In this document: positions 17,484-26,881 of the stretch, one piece after another
How positions within the stretch are numbered: the stretch's first letter is position 1
Layout: every line of letters begins with the position of its first letter
IMG/VR virus record: IMGVR_UViG_3300025096_000049
Location: 1-40,566 of that record
Length of the DNA: 40,566 bases
Source: a virus
Reading direction: 5' to 3' (one strand)
Made by a program: the position numbers and the translations under genes
The notes under the pieces: model-generated
What the model saw: only the letters and a program-made list of their open reading frames with translations
Database searches by the model: none
What the model was told of the DNA's origin: nothing

Positions 17484-20400
17484 TTGGCTGAACCTGCCGA
17501 ATTTAAGCCTCGGTTTAGTGAAGAAGAAATCTCTAAGCTGGTTTCTCAATATCAACTTTTCCCAGAAGCCTTTGACGATAGGGAAGAAGATATTGATGCC
17601 TTAGAGCAACATGCTTATTATTATAAAAAGCCCTTTGCAAGGTCAGAGGACCACCAAGATTCACTCATAACAAAAACTCTCAAGAATTTCGGTAGGGGTT
17701 GGATTGAGGGTTATACTACTTTACCACCAGAGTGGGTTGATAAAAAACTTGGTACAGACATAGGAGAGGCTCCTGATAGTACTGGACAAGCTATAGCTCG
17801 AAATTTGGGTCATCTTGCTGGTTTTGTGGGTTACTTACCTGGTGCTCGTGTACTTGGTAGTAAGGTTATTGGTGCTTATAAAATAGCTGGCGCTGTTCAG
17901 GGATTGCGTGGAAAAAGCATTCCTATGAGAGCGGCTAATCTTGCTCAAAAGAAGGTTGCTGAAAAAGTTGCGCCTATTCTTGATGATTTACCAAAATTCA
18001 TGCAGAATAATGAGCTTTTTAAAGATATGGCATCTGGTGCGTTCCATCTTGGTGTAGCAAGTGGTGTATCAAGCTGGACACATGGTGTAGATGAAATATT
18101 TCATGGTGCTGGTTTTGGTGCTGTTGCTGGTGGGGCTTTTAGAGGGATAGGAAACTTAAAGGGATTTGGTGAAAGACTTCAGCCACACCAGTTAAAGCCT
18201 AATGGCAGTCCCAGATTAAAAGATTTACAGCCAGGTCAACATGCTGATTTAGTAGCTAGAACTATGGCAGGTGCGGCTTTTCAGGGTTTACCAGCAACAA
18301 TGCAACAAGCAACAACAGAAGAGCAAGTATATGCTTATGCTATGGGTGCTTTTTTCGGGTTCAAGGAGACCCCGTATCAAACAAGAGTGAGTCGTGAGTA
18401 TATAAATGATTCAATAAATAAAGACCACGGTCCTGACCCCGAACTTAATCCTAAGTGGGACACTATTACCTCTGAAATGCAGAAGATAGTAAAGAAGGAC
18501 TTTAATGACTTTTTTGGACCAGAGGAAACTCGACATATTGTTTTTGACCTTATAAAGGACCGCAATATAAGTCTTGAAGATATTCATAAACTTTCTGCTG
18601 ATTATAGAAAGGGGATGGAGATAGACGAGGTTACTGGTGAGGTTTCTTATCCTTTAAGTAAGACAGAGATTAAAGAGTATAAGGATACGTATAAAGATGA
18701 CCCTCGCTTTGAAGACCCTCATGACTTAGACATGCATATAGCCAGAATAGCTGACCTGCCCGGTAAGGTTGCGGGTAAGGGTGGTTTTGTTGAAACAGAA
18801 ATGGAGGATGTTTGGAAAAATGCATCTAAGAAAAGCGGCGCTGGTCACGATGTAGAAAGGATAAAGATTGCGGATGATATATATAAAGAATGGACTAAGC
18901 ATCATGATAGAGATGGAAGACCTGGTCATATGGCAGAGCAAGAGATTTATAAATATCTAGCAGATACTTATGGGGTGAATCTTAATACTGAACAAAAAGG
19001 ATGGTGGAGACGGTGGGCTGAGAACACAAGAAAGAAGAGGTGGGTTGACCAGATAGAGGTGATACGCAAGGTTAATCCGGAGACTAAAAAGCAAGAGACT
19101 ACCGTTGGGATTTTAACAGGAAAAACTAATACTGTTGGTAATAAGAAAGACTTATCCCAAGAGCCAACTATAATGGAGGAGATATATACAGAAATTTATA
19201 AGGGTTATCATAATAAACCTCCCGAAAGACAAGAAGGATTTTTTAGAGTATTAGACCATATGGTTTTTAATGGCAAGGAATATGATTTAACTCGTGTACT
19301 AAAGGCACGAGAGGATTGGCATCGTTCAACTATGAGCTTTAGTAAGAAAAAATATGGAGAAGAAAGTAAGTGGGCTGATTATGATGCTGAAGAAATAAAG
19401 CTTCAGGCAGAATATCTAGCTAAGAAAGAAGTTTCTGAGGCTATTGATATGGTTCATAATAAAATGTGGAAACAGGGATATTATTATATGGGTGGTAAGG
19501 GTGATAATAAGAAGATGTATTTTGTTCGTAAGCACCCTATGCTTCAAAAGAATATAAAGAAGAGAAATGAGTTTTTTAATGCAATGCAGAGGACATTTAT
19601 TAAAGATGGGAAAAGACGATGGACTAGAGAAAGAAAAAGGTTTCAGCGTGGAGAGATTACTAAAGAAGAATATAATGCTATAAAATCCAATCTTATAAAA
19701 AGCAAGGCAGACTTTAAAAGACTTTATAAGTCTGGTTTAAAAAGGTGGAAGGAGAAGCATCCTAATATAAAAGAGGGTTCAGCTACTAAATATAAGGAGA
19801 TGTATATTAATAATGCTCTTTATGATGTCCTTAATAATGGTTATTCAATAAGAAAGGATAACGTATTAATAGATTTTGAAGCTGGATTATCGAAGGCTGT
19901 TGGTGATGGTATGATTAATACTCCAAAGGGGTATAATAAAAGAGCACAGATATGGTTTAATACTGGATTATCAGCTAATCCAGCCCATGTTTTTAGGCAT
20001 ATGAGTGATGCTGGGGTAAAAAGCAATGGAGAGCATTTCCAAGTAGGATTTTTTAAAGATGCGGATAAACGTATAAAAAAGACTCTTGATAGCCCTGCTG
20101 AAGATTACCAAGAGATTACAGATGGTGCTATATACGCCCGAGAAGGGGTCGTAGACGCATTAAATCTTGATAAAGGGCTTCCTACCAAGGGAAAGGTGAA
20201 TAAGTCCTTTATAGTGGCTCCAAATGATGAACATGGTGCTGTGCTTGGTAAATATATGATACATACTGCATCTCCTCGACTTGAAAAATATATGAAAGAC
20301 AATGACTTACATATGCTTATACCAGAAACAGCCGCTAAGCAGGTTGGCACCAGGGATATTGGTGAACTTATTGAGGCTGACAGTGGAATAGAGTTTAGCG

Positions 20401-23400
20401 GTTCTAAATATCCCTTAAAAATAGAGAGCTTTAGGACTATTATGTCTGAGATTACAAGCGAAAAGTATATAAAAAATCAGAGACTCCCTAAGCAGATGTT
20501 TACCACCCTTAGTATCTATGGATATAAGGATATAAAGCCTGAAACTATTAGGGAGATGTATGAAGAACTTTCTAATAGGGGTTTTAATGGTACTGAAAAA
20601 GGCAAAGAAGTTTCTTCTCGTTTTATAAAGACTCCAACTAATGACGATAATATAAAAGAGCTTGTTGATAACATTGAGGAAATACCAGTACAGAAGCTTT
20701 TAGAGATTATGCGTAATCCGAAATATGAGAAGTTCACTGTTAAAGCCTATGAGCAGATACTTAGGCTTAATAGAGAAATTACTGAGTCTCTTGCTGAAGA
20801 GTCTGAAATATCAAGGGTTGAGTTACAGAGGACTGCTGATATAGCAAGTGAATTTGAAACAATAATTGATAGGCTTGTAAAGCTCTATCCAGAGGGTTCA
20901 ATGGGTGCTTATCTTCATAAGTTTTCAAGAGATTATCGTATGACTGCTATGCGTAATTTTGTTATAACTCAATTAACAAGACCAAAGATTGAGAATAGCG
21001 CTACTGCCAGAATGAGACCGTGGGAAATCGGGTTGCGCCATGAAACAGAGGAATTAAAAAATAGAGACGATATTTTCTATCTTGATGATAGTTTTAAGTC
21101 TTTAAGGATAAATGACCCTATACTTATTAAGGGGAGAAACAGATTAGTTGATGTATGGAAGGACTTTGAGGATGGGGTATATAAGGGAGAGAGCAAGGAA
21201 ATTGTAAAAGAGATACTTAATGCAACTGTTATGAGAGTCCCTATGGACTCTATGAGCGGGGCAAATGTATTAGAGTTTAGGGGATTTACTGGTGTGCGTG
21301 GATACGGTTCTTTATTACACCCCAGGACAATGTCACAGCTTGGTGGTGCTGATTTAGACGGTGATAAAGCTTTTATATTTTTTGGTGGTGAAAGTGTTGG
21401 TTTTAGGAAGAGCTGGAAAGATATGTATAAAGCCCAGAGGAATGAATTTGTTGATTGGGGCGGTACAAAGATTAAAACACAAATATCTAAAACAAGTGGA
21501 GTAGATGTAATGAGGGGGTCTAAGTATGGTAATCCGTTTGTTCTTCCTACGGTTTATGATAAAAACCCAGCCTATTACAAGAAAAAAGGACACATAAGAA
21601 CTAGTAATAGAGAGGAGGCTATAGAGAGATATGATGCTTGGTTGCGTGGTACTGGTGATAAAGAGTATATGCCCAAGAAGAGAGAAGCGATATTAGAAGA
21701 TATTAAGTCTGGGAAATTAGTTGGTAAAACTTTAAAATATTTTAAGCCAAACGTATCTGATAGCCATGCAGTTAGGTTAGGTAAGTTAATTGATGAAATG
21801 GCTCCAGCGCCATTAAGGAGCAAGGGGTTTGAAAAGCCTAATAAAGATGCAAAAGACCCCCATGGTTTAGGTACATATAGGGAACAGCTTGCTGTTGATA
21901 ATGCTGAAATACAAACAGATGGAAGGAATACTGCTTCTCAATATAGTCCATATTGGAGAGAATTTATGTCTGAGGGTGCATCTAGTGGTAGAGATATGCT
22001 TGGGTTTGCGGTTACAAATAGAGCGGCTGTTATAGGCGCATATAATGCTTTGCGTAATTATAGTGGCGAAGAAAGAGCTTTGAATGAAATAGTATTAACT
22101 CGCCATGGTGAGATAGTTAAAGACAGTGATGGTAATCCACGAAAGGGAACAATTTACATTAATAAGGGAGAATATAGGGTTCCAGTAATTATAGGTGATA
22201 AGAACCAAGAGTATGATGTTGTTTTTAAAATAAAGACGAATGAAATGGATTTACAAAGATTTAGGGAAATGGCTAGGGCGTCTATTGCTCTGGGTTCAGA
22301 CCCAATGGATGAAGCTGGCCTACAAAAGATTGAGATATTTTCAAGGAAGGTTTTAGATACATTGTTTAATTATGAGATTCAAAAAAACGGGAAAATCGTT
22401 GAAAAACTTACAGAATTTCATGATGATTATGAGGGCATGGATTATCGTGGGAGGGGATTACATTCTCTTTTTAATCAAGTAAATAAAGTTTTATATAGTA
22501 AAAATTATGTAGAGGGCAGGGCTCATACATTTTCTGAAATTCAGGAGGGGGTTGAAGCTCTTGATGTATTACCAAAGGAAATAAGGAATACCTTAATGCC
22601 TATGGTAGCAGAGAGCTTGAAGAATGTTAATTGGAGCGATAATATATATAGACATGTTGACCATAAAAAATTGAATGCTTTATTTGCCCAACATAGAGTC
22701 TTTGTAGATGAGAATGAGGGTTTATTAGAAACACTTGGCAGGTCATCACTTGAAACCCCATATGGAAAAAATATAGATAGAATCTTTACTAATAGATTAT
22801 ATACCAGAGAGGGTATTGAGGCTATGGCTAAGGATAAGGAAAGATTCAAAGACCTTATATATGAACAGTTTCCCGATAATGATAGATATGTAATGGGTGA
22901 ACTTCCTTGGGGTCTAAAAATGGGAATAGACAGTTATAGTTATAGAAAGAACCATTTATATAAATTACTTTTAAAGGGAGAAGATTTTCTTGTAAATGAT
23001 ATTAGTGATATGGCATCTTTGAAAACTATAACCGATATTATCAAAAAGGGGGACTTTTCAAACGAATTTATAGTTGAAACACAGAAATTTGCAGAGGTCA
23101 TTAAGGATATGTCAGTACAAATGGCTAAAAGAAGACAAGATAAGGACGATTTAGTCAAGGACCACTCCTTTGACGAAACAAGTGAAAATAGAAAATTAAG
23201 AGAATTGGGGCGTGATAATTTCGGTATAGAAGATAAGGGCACTGCTAAGATTGACCAGGTAAGAATAGACCAGAAAATAAGAGGATGGAAAAGCAAAAAA
23301 ACTACATTAGAGAAAGACTTACTTGATACATTCCTACTAAGTACGTTTCAGCGTGGACACCTAGATTCTATAGCCAAGCTTAAACAAAGAGGTGGACTGA

Positions 23401-26400
23401 GGGACAAAGAATTATTAGAAAAGCTAGAAAAGCAAGCTAAGAACACATCATTAATGAGAGTTGCAATGAACTCTAAAGCGGTATCTGATAAAAATATAAA
23501 AAGGTTTTTCGACGACTATGATTCCCTTCTTAGTAAAACTAAGACTGATTTATCCGATGCTGAAAAAGAAATTGTTAGGAAGGAACAATCAGGTAAAGAC
23601 AAGGTCACTAGTTTTAGAGATGAAAACGGGAATCTTATAAAAGGAGAGATGATTGAGACATCTGACCTTTCAGAAACAGACAGAACCTACCTCGAACAAA
23701 TTGCCCCATTTGAAGGTATCAATAGAGGTGAGGTTTCCGACCCTCAGCTTAAAGAAGTTTACTTTTCCATCAAGGACCACCTCGAGCATTACCACAATCT
23801 TGATGCTCGTAATCTTAACGGGTTGTTTCGTGGTCTTTTAGGTAAGAATATTAACCAGGCTCACAAACAGGACTTGCTCACCCTTGATAGATATCTTAAA
23901 GAAATGCGTAATGGCACTTGGTTTAGAAAAGCGATGGATTGGATGCTTGGTAAGGAAAAACATCCAGATTTGAAACATTCTTATTATTGGACATTCCCTG
24001 AGAATGTAGATAGAAGCTTAATGCAGTCTCCAGCTATGACAGACTGGGTAAAAGATGTTGGTCCATATAAAGATAAGCGTGGTAATACTATTATGGGTGA
24101 GATAAAAAGACCGTCCAGTATGATGGGGAATCTCCAGCAATGGGCGGTTAATGCTCAAGAATATTCCATGCAGAGACATGAACAAGAAAAGGACAAGTTC
24201 AAAAAGATGTTACGACCATTTACTTCTGCTGTTGAGGACGGTGATGTTTTGTATGATATTGCAGTAGCTACGAGAGAAAGGCAGATGATAAAAGAGGTTC
24301 TTCGTCCAAAATATAAAGATAATAACCATCAGCTTACCCATTATGAGATGGATTATGAGAATAATTGGCAGAGTGTTAAGGGTAAATATAATGAATTAAA
24401 GGACAAGGTTTATCGAATCCCTATGGAGGAGGGCACGGTAATAATGACGGGAGATGAGGTTATAAAAAAGATAAATAAAGGGCTTACTAAGCAGAATGCA
24501 AAGACACATAAATGGCTTGTAGGAGATAAAACATTTATAGATGGCTGGTTGAGCAAGGGTGTTGATTCATTTGGGAATGTTACTCGAGGGAGCCTCCAGA
24601 AACTTCGTAAGGAATTTATGGAATACCTCACAGAAACCAATAGAAAACATGAGCAGATTCCTATTGAAAAGTTTGGTATAGATGGATTTAGACAGATTAC
24701 TAAGAGGGTTATATTAAGCCTTACTCCAGAAGGAACGCTTAAAAAGGGGGAATGGGAAAAAGCTTTGGAACAGTTAGAGATTACGCCTTTTGATGTTACT
24801 GGTGAATTGCCATTTCATGCTTATTATCCTCATATATCGTTTGATAGAAAGATTGCTAGCAATAGATTAAATAAGGCTATTGAGCATATCTTTGAAGACC
24901 CAAATATCACTAAGAAAGAAAAAGAGGCTGAATTACGCAAGCTTGTCTATCAATATAAACAGCTTACTGGTGATTTTATGGGCAAGGATGAAATGACTGA
25001 AAATTTTGATGTTATGCAAGATGCTCTAAAGGCTCATGCTGATGGGAAGAAACAAAAAGCTAAAAATATATTAATGCACGATTTAAAGCGTGTCGGCAAT
25101 CAGTTTAGTCGTAATGCTCATATAGGTGGATGGTCAAGAGAGCCAGAAGCTTATGAGCAGTATATGAAGAATATTATAGATACATTTAATAAGCAGGTTG
25201 GTCAGCTAGCTAGCAGGGTTGAAATGCAGAACTTTTATGAGAAGTTTCTTAAAAGTAGTAAAGATGCTGGTGTAAAGGACTATAAAGAGCTTACAGACCG
25301 TTGGATGCATTTCTTCAAATTATATACTCAGTCTATGATGGGTTATCCAGCACATATACCAGAGCATATTATGAATGACCCTAAGATGAAGATAAAGGCA
25401 ACACCTTATAAGTGGTTCGCAGATTCACAGGCTAAGAAACGCATAGATTATATTAAGAAACGCCTTGGTCTTGGTAGGAAAGAATTAGAAAAATGGAACT
25501 TAGATGAAACTACTGTTGATGAACTAAGTGGTGTTGAATATAGCCAGCTCCAAGCCTGGGGTGCTTTAGAGGCTAAGTGGCAGTTAGCATCATTATTGGC
25601 TCATCCTAAAAGCTCTATAGCTAACCTATATGGCGGTACTGTACATACCTGGATTAGTGCTGGTTCAAAAAACTTCTGGAATGGCAGGAATTTTGAGTAT
25701 TTACAAACCAATGTCAATCCTAAGTGGAAGAGTATGAAGGATGTGGAACAATGGATTAATGAGCTGGGCATTATAGAGGAATTTCTAATATATGAGGCAG
25801 GTCTAAATCCTAAGATTAAGACAAAAAGATTTGAGAACTTTGTTCAAGATGCTATAAAGAAAATAAAGAGAGACCCAGAAATGTCTGATACGAGTCTAAA
25901 CCAGCTTAGAAAAAAGTATGGAGTGACTGATACAGCCTGGAATTTTGCGGCATCGTTTATGCGTTTGCCTGAACGTATGCTTAGAAGAGATGCTTTTATG
26001 TCTCATTACTTAATGGCAAAAGAAAGATTTGGTGGAGCGATTAAAGATTATGATAATCCGTTCCTGATAAAAATGGCTAAACAGGGAGTAAAGGGTACAC
26101 AATTTCTATATAGTGCTCCCTATAGACCTATTTGGACTAATAGCACACTGGGTAGGGTGTTTTCTAGGTTCCAGTTATGGAGCTGGAATTCAGTGCGTTT
26201 TCGTAACGATACAATCAGACAAGCTCATATTCATGGTTTTCAAGAAGGAACTCCACAATATGAAAAGTTTGTACGTATGGCACAGGCAGATGCGTTCATG
26301 CTTGCTATGTCTTCTTTGTTTATGTACAGCTTGTTCGAAAACGCACTTCCAGCTCCGTGGAACTGGTTCCAAGATACAGCAGACTTATTAATGGGTGATG

Positions 26401-26714
26401 ATAAGGAAAAAGAGAGAGCCTTTTATGGCTCACCACTTGGTCCATTACAAGCTGTGGTTCCTCCAGCTTTGAGACTGTTGCCTCCATTATTCAAGGGAAT
26501 GATGACAGATAATTATAGTAAATTAACAGACTATTATTTATGGACTATACCGCCATTTGGAAGATTGGCTAGAGATATAATCGGACCAGGCGGTGCTATA
26601 GATAATCCATATTATGCAATAACGAAGTTTACGGGTATGCCAGTAATGCAAATAGCTGACTTAGTAAAGACAGAACGAGGGGAACGCCTCGGTGGAAAGT
26701 TTATTTATGGTTAA
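17484..26714 (+). CDS. Giant internal virion protein with RNA-polymerase-like (DLDGD) core and DUF4326-like insert
   Basis: 3076 aa from TTG with GGAGG upstream. Residues 80-300 are Gly/Ala-rich and hydrophobic in parts. About 880-910 reads T-D-G-A-I-Y-A then K-G-K-V-N-K-S. About 1260-1300 reads R-V-P-M-D, then L-H-P-R-T-M, then G-G-A-D-L-D-G-D-K-A-F with Asp 1290, 1292 and 1294. The arrangement (a conserved Lys region in a first barrel, D-x-D-G-D in a second) is that of double-psi-barrel RNA polymerases, including RNAi-type enzymes and crAss-like phage virion polymerases. A DUF4326-like segment follows at about 1340-1440. The C-terminal 230 residues, rich in Trp, Phe and Pro with a hydrophobic span (FMLAMSSLFMYSLF), resemble the tail of other giant phage polyvalent proteins. 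Its place after internal virion proteins suggests injection with the genome for early transcription. Activity is inferred. Confidence 0.7.
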   Translation: MAEPAEFKPRFSEEEISKLVSQYQLFPEAFDDREEDIDALEQHAYYYKKPFARSEDHQDSLITKTLKNFGRGWIEGYTTLPPEWVDKKLGTDIGEAPDSTGQAIARNLGHLAGFVGYLPGARVLGSKVIGAYKIAGAVQGLRGKSIPMRAANLAQKKVAEKVAPILDDLPKFMQNNELFKDMASGAFHLGVASGVSSWTHGVDEIFHGAGFGAVAGGAFRGIGNLKGFGERLQPHQLKPNGSPRLKDLQPGQHADLVARTMAGAAFQGLPATMQQATTEEQVYAYAMGAFFGFKETPYQTRVSREYINDSINKDHGPDPELNPKWDTITSEMQKIVKKDFNDFFGPEETRHIVFDLIKDRNISLEDIHKLSADYRKGMEIDEVTGEVSYPLSKTEIKEYKDTYKDDPRFEDPHDLDMHIARIADLPGKVAGKGGFVETEMEDVWKNASKKSGAGHDVERIKIADDIYKEWTKHHDRDGRPGHMAEQEIYKYLADTYGVNLNTEQKGWWRRWAENTRKKRWVDQIEVIRKVNPETKKQETTVGILTGKTNTVGNKKDLSQEPTIMEEIYTEIYKGYHNKPPERQEGFFRVLDHMVFNGKEYDLTRVLKAREDWHRSTMSFSKKKYGEESKWADYDAEEIKLQAEYLAKKEVSEAIDMVHNKMWKQGYYYMGGKGDNKKMYFVRKHPMLQKNIKKRNEFFNAMQRTFIKDGKRRWTRERKRFQRGEITKEEYNAIKSNLIKSKADFKRLYKSGLKRWKEKHPNIKEGSATKYKEMYINNALYDVLNNGYSIRKDNVLIDFEAGLSKAVGDGMINTPKGYNKRAQIWFNTGLSANPAHVFRHMSDAGVKSNGEHFQVGFFKDADKRIKKTLDSPAEDYQEITDGAIYAREGVVDALNLDKGLPTKGKVNKSFIVAPNDEHGAVLGKYMIHTASPRLEKYMKDNDLHMLIPETAAKQVGTRDIGELIEADSGIEFSGSKYPLKIESFRTIMSEITSEKYIKNQRLPKQMFTTLSIYGYKDIKPETIREMYEELSNRGFNGTEKGKEVSSRFIKTPTNDDNIKELVDNIEEIPVQKLLEIMRNPKYEKFTVKAYEQILRLNREITESLAEESEISRVELQRTADIASEFETIIDRLVKLYPEGSMGAYLHKFSRDYRMTAMRNFVITQLTRPKIENSATARMRPWEIGLRHETEELKNRDDIFYLDDSFKSLRINDPILIKGRNRLVDVWKDFEDGVYKGESKEIVKEILNATVMRVPMDSMSGANVLEFRGFTGVRGYGSLLHPRTMSQLGGADLDGDKAFIFFGGESVGFRKSWKDMYKAQRNEFVDWGGTKIKTQISKTSGVDVMRGSKYGNPFVLPTVYDKNPAYYKKKGHIRTSNREEAIERYDAWLRGTGDKEYMPKKREAILEDIKSGKLVGKTLKYFKPNVSDSHAVRLGKLIDEMAPAPLRSKGFEKPNKDAKDPHGLGTYREQLAVDNAEIQTDGRNTASQYSPYWREFMSEGASSGRDMLGFAVTNRAAVIGAYNALRNYSGEERALNEIVLTRHGEIVKDSDGNPRKGTIYINKGEYRVPVIIGDKNQEYDVVFKIKTNEMDLQRFREMARASIALGSDPMDEAGLQKIEIFSRKVLDTLFNYEIQKNGKIVEKLTEFHDDYEGMDYRGRGLHSLFNQVNKVLYSKNYVEGRAHTFSEIQEGVEALDVLPKEIRNTLMPMVAESLKNVNWSDNIYRHVDHKKLNALFAQHRVFVDENEGLLETLGRSSLETPYGKNIDRIFTNRLYTREGIEAMAKDKERFKDLIYEQFPDNDRYVMGELPWGLKMGIDSYSYRKNHLYKLLLKGEDFLVNDISDMASLKTITDIIKKGDFSNEFIVETQKFAEVIKDMSVQMAKRRQDKDDLVKDHSFDETSENRKLRELGRDNFGIEDKGTAKIDQVRIDQKIRGWKSKKTTLEKDLLDTFLLSTFQRGHLDSIAKLKQRGGLRDKELLEKLEKQAKNTSLMRVAMNSKAVSDKNIKRFFDDYDSLLSKTKTDLSDAEKEIVRKEQSGKDKVTSFRDENGNLIKGEMIETSDLSETDRTYLEQIAPFEGINRGEVSDPQLKEVYFSIKDHLEHYHNLDARNLNGLFRGLLGKNINQAHKQDLLTLDRYLKEMRNGTWFRKAMDWMLGKEKHPDLKHSYYWTFPENVDRSLMQSPAMTDWVKDVGPYKDKRGNTIMGEIKRPSSMMGNLQQWAVNAQEYSMQRHEQEKDKFKKMLRPFTSAVEDGDVLYDIAVATRERQMIKEVLRPKYKDNNHQLTHYEMDYENNWQSVKGKYNELKDKVYRIPMEEGTVIMTGDEVIKKINKGLTKQNAKTHKWLVGDKTFIDGWLSKGVDSFGNVTRGSLQKLRKEFMEYLTETNRKHEQIPIEKFGIDGFRQITKRVILSLTPEGTLKKGEWEKALEQLEITPFDVTGELPFHAYYPHISFDRKIASNRLNKAIEHIFEDPNITKKEKEAELRKLVYQYKQLTGDFMGKDEMTENFDVMQDALKAHADGKKQKAKNILMHDLKRVGNQFSRNAHIGGWSREPEAYEQYMKNIIDTFNKQVGQLASRVEMQNFYEKFLKSSKDAGVKDYKELTDRWMHFFKLYTQSMMGYPAHIPEHIMNDPKMKIKATPYKWFADSQAKKRIDYIKKRLGLGRKELEKWNLDETTVDELSGVEYSQLQAWGALEAKWQLASLLAHPKSSIANLYGGTVHTWISAGSKNFWNGRNFEYLQTNVNPKWKSMKDVEQWINELGIIEEFLIYEAGLNPKIKTKRFENFVQDAIKKIKRDPEMSDTSLNQLRKKYGVTDTAWNFAASFMRLPERMLRRDAFMSHYLMAKERFGGAIKDYDNPFLIKMAKQGVKGTQFLYSAPYRPIWTNSTLGRVFSRFQLWSWNSVRFRNDTIRQAHIHGFQEGTPQYEKFVRMAQADAFMLAMSSLFMYSLFENALPAPWNWFQDTADLLMGDDKEKERAFYGSPLGPLQAVVPPALRLLPPLFKGMMTDNYSKLTDYYLWTIPPFGRLARDIIGPGGAIDNPYYAITKFTGMPVMQIADLVKTERGERLGGKFIYG
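21501..21803 (+). other. DUF4326-like domain inserted in the giant protein
   Basis: This covers residues 1340-1440 of the 3076-aa protein. R-G-S-K-Y-G-N-P-F (from R1344), then R-E-E-A-I-E-R-Y-D-A-W-L, then G-K-L-V-G-K-T-L and S-H-A-V-R-L (H1428) follow the DUF4326 order. The usual C-W-C and C-H cysteines are replaced (K-Y-F...S-H), so any Cys-dependent metal site is lost. It lies about 50 residues after the D-L-D-G-D motif. DUF4326 has no established function that I can state. Confidence 0.65.
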
Positions 26715-26881
26715 TGCCTATACCTTTTCATTGTCACGAGTGTGATTGCCCTACTATGAATGAAGATGGTATATGTGATTGCTGTGTTAAGAGAAAAGAG
26801 AACATGGTCACATCTAATAAGATAGGTGGAACTATGGTAACTAGTATAGAAGAAGAGAATGAACCCGAAGAGTCTGATTAA
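26714..26881 (+). CDS. Small Cys-rich zinc-binding-type protein (55 aa)
   Basis: The start shares its A with the stop of the giant gene (TAATG). The N-terminal half has H-C-H-E-C-D-C and then C-D-C-C, a dense Cys/His cluster likely to bind zinc. The C-terminal half is acidic (SIEEENEPEES). The frame runs 23 bases into the next gene. It fills the 144-base gap between two large genes. Function is unknown. Confidence 0.6.
   Translation: MPIPFHCHECDCPTMNEDGICDCCVKRKENMVTSNKIGGTMVTSIEEENEPEESD

Noticed and set aside
22940-23296. 118-aa antisense frame inside the giant gene
   Set aside because: It mirrors a well-supported coding frame, is rich in Ser/Leu/Phe as expected for the complement of Lys/Asp-rich coding sequence, and has no neighbours on that strand.
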